From Chloroflexi bacterium CFX6 (GTDB taxonomy: Bacteria; Chloroflexota; Anaerolineae; Anaerolineales; Villigracilaceae): a DNA stretch of 64,000 bases. Below the pieces are notes generated by a model, which was given only the letters and a program-made list of their open reading frames with translations, had not been told where the DNA came from and searched no databases. This document shows positions 61,465 through 64,000 of the stretch, piece by piece (within the stretch, counting starts at the first letter, position 1; each line of letters starts with the position of its first letter). A program made the translations under genes and the position numbers. The stretch is from contig SZPG01000032.1 in NCBI GenBank assembly GCA_030263595.1, forward strand, positions 1-64,000. The letters are read 5' to 3'.

Positions 61465-62938
61465 TCACATCGCGCTTCTTATAAACTTCGCCAGATCCTT
61501 CTTCATCTTCCTCAGCGACGGGATATGGATGTACATCATGTGCCCCGCTTCGTAATATTCCATCGAGAGGTTCTTCCGCACGGATTCATGCAGTCCGAGG
61601 TGGTTGAACGTGTACTCCGTCGCGAAATACGGCGTGCCCAGGTCGTAATATCCATTCGCGGCAAACACTTTGAGGTGCGGGTTATACGTCATCGCGGCGC
61701 GTAACGTCTCGCCCACATTGACGTAGGCGTTCTCGAACTCCTTGTACGACCACGGATGCACGAACCCGCTCAGGATCTCATACGGCAGGTCCGACTCGAA
61801 CTTCAACTCGCGGCGGACGTAATCGTAGAACGCGGCGGTGTAGGGTCCCATGATGTTCGTCAACAGAGGATCGTATTCCGGGCGTTCGGTCACGCCCAGG
61901 CGGTCGCGCCCGATCAAACGGGAATCGAGGCGTCCCACCGTCAGCCCGCGTTCGCGCAGGAGTTCCTTGAAGAAATGCTGGTCGTTGATCCGCAAATTGG
62001 ATCGTTCGATGAACTGCTCCGAGATGCCGGTGAAATACGACAACCTCTTCACGATGCCGGAGCGCTCCTCCTTCTTCATCGCATCGCCTTTGAGCAAAGC
62101 CTTTGCGTAATCGCCCAGCGCGAACTCCTCCGCTTCCTTGAGCCACGCCTGCAATGTCCGCCTGGGCTTGAGTACATTGTGATACCAGGCAGCGGCTGTA
62201 TAGCCCGGCAGGAACAGGATGTTCGGCAGGTCGTTGTTCACGTTGAAATCAATGGTCGTGAAATCGAGCACCACCGAGACCAGCATGATGCCGTTCAGGT
62301 ACATGCCGTGCCGTTCCTGCAAATAACCCGAAAGCCCCGCCGAGCGCGTCGTGCCATACGATTCGCCGATCAAAAATTTCGGCGAGAGCCAGCGGTTGTT
62401 GCGCGTGGTATACAGACGGATGAAATCGCCCACCGACTCGATGTCCTTTTTGAAACCGTGCCACTCCTTCGGTTTCTCGCCCTCCACGGGGCGGCTGTAG
62501 CCCGTATTCATCGGGTCAATGAAAACCAGGTCGGTTTCATCCAGGATCGAATAATCGTTATCGGTCAATTTATACGGCGGAGGCGGAAGTTCCCCATCGC
62601 CTTTCATCAATACGCGTCTTGGACCCAGCACGCCGAGATGCAGCCACACGGACGACGACCCGGGCCCCCCGTTGAACGAAAACGTGAGGGGACGCCTGGA
62701 TGGATCGCGGACTCCATCCTTTGTGTATGCGATGAAGAAGATCTGCGCGCGCGGCTTCTCGCCCTCCGCTTCCTTCTCCTTTCAGGATCAGCGTCCCCGC
62801 TGTGACCGTGTACTTGACCTCCTTCCCCGCGATCCTCATCGTGTGCTTCGTCACGACGAGATTGTCCTTCGGGGTCGGTTTTTCCTCCTTCTTTTCGTCT
62901 TTCTTCTCCTCGGGTTTCTTTTCTTCTTTAGCGGGCAT
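61465..62938 (-). pseudogene. S10-family serine carboxypeptidase, frameshifted
   Basis: Two frames together make one peptidase. Frame 1 (from 62938): MPAKEEKKPEEKKDEKKEEK, a charged Lys/Glu/Pro tract, then VKYTVTAGTLILK. Frame 2 (to 61465): LTFSFNGGPGSSSVWLHLG (oxyanion region), catalytic Ser in GESYGTTRSAG, Asp in NGYYDLGTPYFATEY and His in EAGHMMYIH, about 490 residues in all. Removing one A from the AAA at 62780-62782 restores a single frame (LKEKEAEGEKPRAQIFF). The catalytic triad is complete, so the gene would work if the indel is a sequencing error. A start at 62649 would lose the oxyanion region. No signal peptide is seen. Confidence 0.85.
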
Positions 62939-63513
62939 GGGTATTCGCTCCTTGACATCAAAATGCAGTGATTGCCTGATTTTACAACTATTCGGTTAAT
63001 TCTTGACCCGGATGGAAAGAACTTCGCCGCATGGACATAACTCTCGAACGTGCCATCCACCGGCGTATCGGACCAGCGGTTCCATACCCGATCCATGCGC
63101 GGATGACGTTTGGATACGTTCATCATATATTGCGCCACTTCCGCGTCGGTTGCGAACTCCGCAACAGAGTCGAATTCCCTGCGCCCCACCCGCACGTGAA
63201 CTTTTGGGTTGGCTTTCAGGTTCTTGAACCAGTCCGTGTTGCCGCCCCAACCCGCTGCAATGCGATAACGATCATTCCCTCTGTCGTATTCGTATTCGAG
63301 CGGAGTACGACGCGGCTTTCCGCTTGTACGCCCGGTTGTGGTCAGCAACAGAACATATTTGCCGATCATCCACCCCATGCCAAGCCTGTACTGCAATATG
63401 GGCATCTTGAAAATCCACTTGAAAACCGGCCCGACATCCTTCTGCGGCACGAGCTTCATGATCCACGTTTCCATCCGGTTGTAGATCTTCTCAGCCAGAC
63501 CGATCTTCGACAT
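62851..63513 (-). CDS. deazaflavin-dependent nitroreductase family protein, 3' end suspect
   Basis: As read, 220 residues. The first 150 match the F420-dependent nitroreductase (DUF385, Ddn-like) family: LLTTTGRTSGKPRRTPLEYE, GGNTDWFKNLKANPKVHVRV. The frame then runs 88 nt into the S10 gene on the same strand, giving a Lys/Arg-rich tail that is only that gene read in another frame. One extra base near 63013 would end the protein at 62996 (AKFFP then IRVKN), before the S10 start. Cofactor F420 binding is inferred from family. GGGAGG lies before the ATG at 63513. Confidence 0.7.
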   Translation of the reverse strand: MSKIGLAEKIYNRMETWIMKLVPQKDVGPVFKWIFKMPILQYRLGMGWMIGKYVLLLTTTGRTSGKPRRTPLEYEYDRGNDRYRIAAGWGGNTDWFKNLKANPKVHVRVGRREFDSVAEFATDAEVAQYMMNVSKRHPRMDRVWNRWSDTPVDGTFESYVHAAKFFPSGSRINRIVVKSGNHCILMSRSEYPCPLKKKRNPRRRKTKRRRKNRPRRTISS

Positions 63514-63545
63514 GCTTGCCTCCCGACCGAACTGATGCAAAACAT

Positions 63546-64000
63546 CTAACCCATTTTATTGATCAGCGCATAGATCTCGCGCCTGCTCCAGCCTGAAACT
63601 TTCGCCAACTCCGATGAAATATCCTTCGCGGATTTTCCAGACTTGACTCCCGCTTCGATCGCCGCCGACAACTGCTCCTCCGTCCATTCCTGTTCCTCGT
63701 CCCCGGGTTTTCCCTCCACCACCAGCGTAAATTCCCCCCTTGCAGGCTGGGATTTGAAATACTCCACCGCGCCGCTGAGGGTCCCGCGCCAGTATTCCTC
63801 GAACATCTTGGTCATCTCGCGCGCCACGCAAATGCGCCGGTCACCCAATACGGAGAGAATATCTTCGAGCGATTCGACGATGCGATAGGGGGATTCGAGG
63901 AAGATCAACGTGTAGGGCAAATCGGCAACCTGCCCGACGAACTTGTGCCTTTCACTTGTCTTGTGGGGGAGGTAGCCGAGGTAGAGAAACGAGTCTGTGG
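63546..64000 (-). CDS. rsmI: 16S rRNA 2'-O-ribose C1402 methyltransferase RsmI (5' part outside window)
   Basis: The visible C-terminal 150 residues read TDSFLYLGYLPHKTSERHKF, LIFLESPYRIVESLEDIL and RRICVAREMTKMFEEYWRGT, the conserved core of RsmI (YraL), followed by the C-terminal SAKDISSELAKVSGWSRREIYALI helix-turn-helix-like part. It methylates C1402 of 16S rRNA with SAM. The start is beyond position 64000. Confidence 0.95.
   Translation of the reverse strand, partial: TDSFLYLGYLPHKTSERHKFVGQVADLPYTLIFLESPYRIVESLEDILSVLGDRRICVAREMTKMFEEYWRGTLSGAVEYFKSQPARGEFTLVVEGKPGDEEQEWTEEQLSAAIEAGVKSGKSAKDISSELAKVSGWSRREIYALINKMG

Noticed and set aside
1-64000. tRNA, rRNA or riboswitch genes
   Set aside because: No cloverleaf, no rRNA stretch and no recognisable riboswitch core seen by eye; a covariance-model scan would be needed to exclude small RNAs.

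Overview
The window looks like a chromosomal stretch from a member of the Chloroflexota, most likely class Anaerolineae. This is inferred from gene content, not from a search. The pointers are a row of secreted lipoproteins with NBR1-type Ig-like domains and Thr/Pro-rich linkers, a periplasmic-propeller sensor kinase, groESL under a CIRCE element, a nucleoside-type BMP/ABC transporter, and many short intergenic palindromes. No rRNA, tRNA, CRISPR array, integrase or transposase was recognised.

Layout. 1-7441: a respiratory block. On the minus strand, in order of transcription, lie a small membrane subunit, a CuA subunit II, a B-family heme-copper oxidase subunit I, a TauE/SafE-like membrane protein, a CcoI-type copper ATPase, and a cytochrome b with a ferredoxin tail that runs off the left edge. 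A c-type cytochrome lipoprotein diverges from it. The shared intergenic region has three CRP/FNR-like boxes, two of them at -41.5 from plausible -10 elements. Subunit I keeps all metal-binding histidines but lacks the catalytic tyrosine, so the complex may be a NO reductase. 7720-12187: a 14-blade propeller histidine kinase and its NarL-type regulator. 12280-13424: two overlapping ArsR-like/DUF2087 regulators behind a palindromic operator. 13561-23507: ilvE, a secreted protein, a parvulin-like lipoprotein, groEL/groES, two TPR membrane proteins, trmD and an MFS transporter. 23756-30299: two BMP lipoproteins, an ATPase and two permeases of a nucleoside-type ABC importer. 30300-36295: five tandem NBR1-type lipoproteins separated by terminators, tandem repeats and miniature inverted-repeat elements. 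36300-37958: queG and an acyltransferase.

38069-53040 is a surface-polysaccharide locus: two sulfotransferases, several GT2 and GT-C glycosyltransferases, a CMP-sugar synthetase, two dehydrogenases, a MptE/DUF115-like protein, a Wzz-like protein and an O-antigen-ligase-like polymerase. 53100-64000 holds a second sensor kinase, a broken rdgB, a phosphoglucose/phosphomannose isomerase, a 1538-residue NBR1/Ycf48/SH3 mosaic protein, a frameshifted S10 peptidase, a deazaflavin-type nitroreductase with a suspicious 3' end, and the C-terminal part of rsmI.

Four genes (copper ATPase, rdgB, S10 peptidase, probably the nitroreductase) carry indels that would be mended by a small change. Either this is assembly error or the genome is losing these genes; raw reads would decide.
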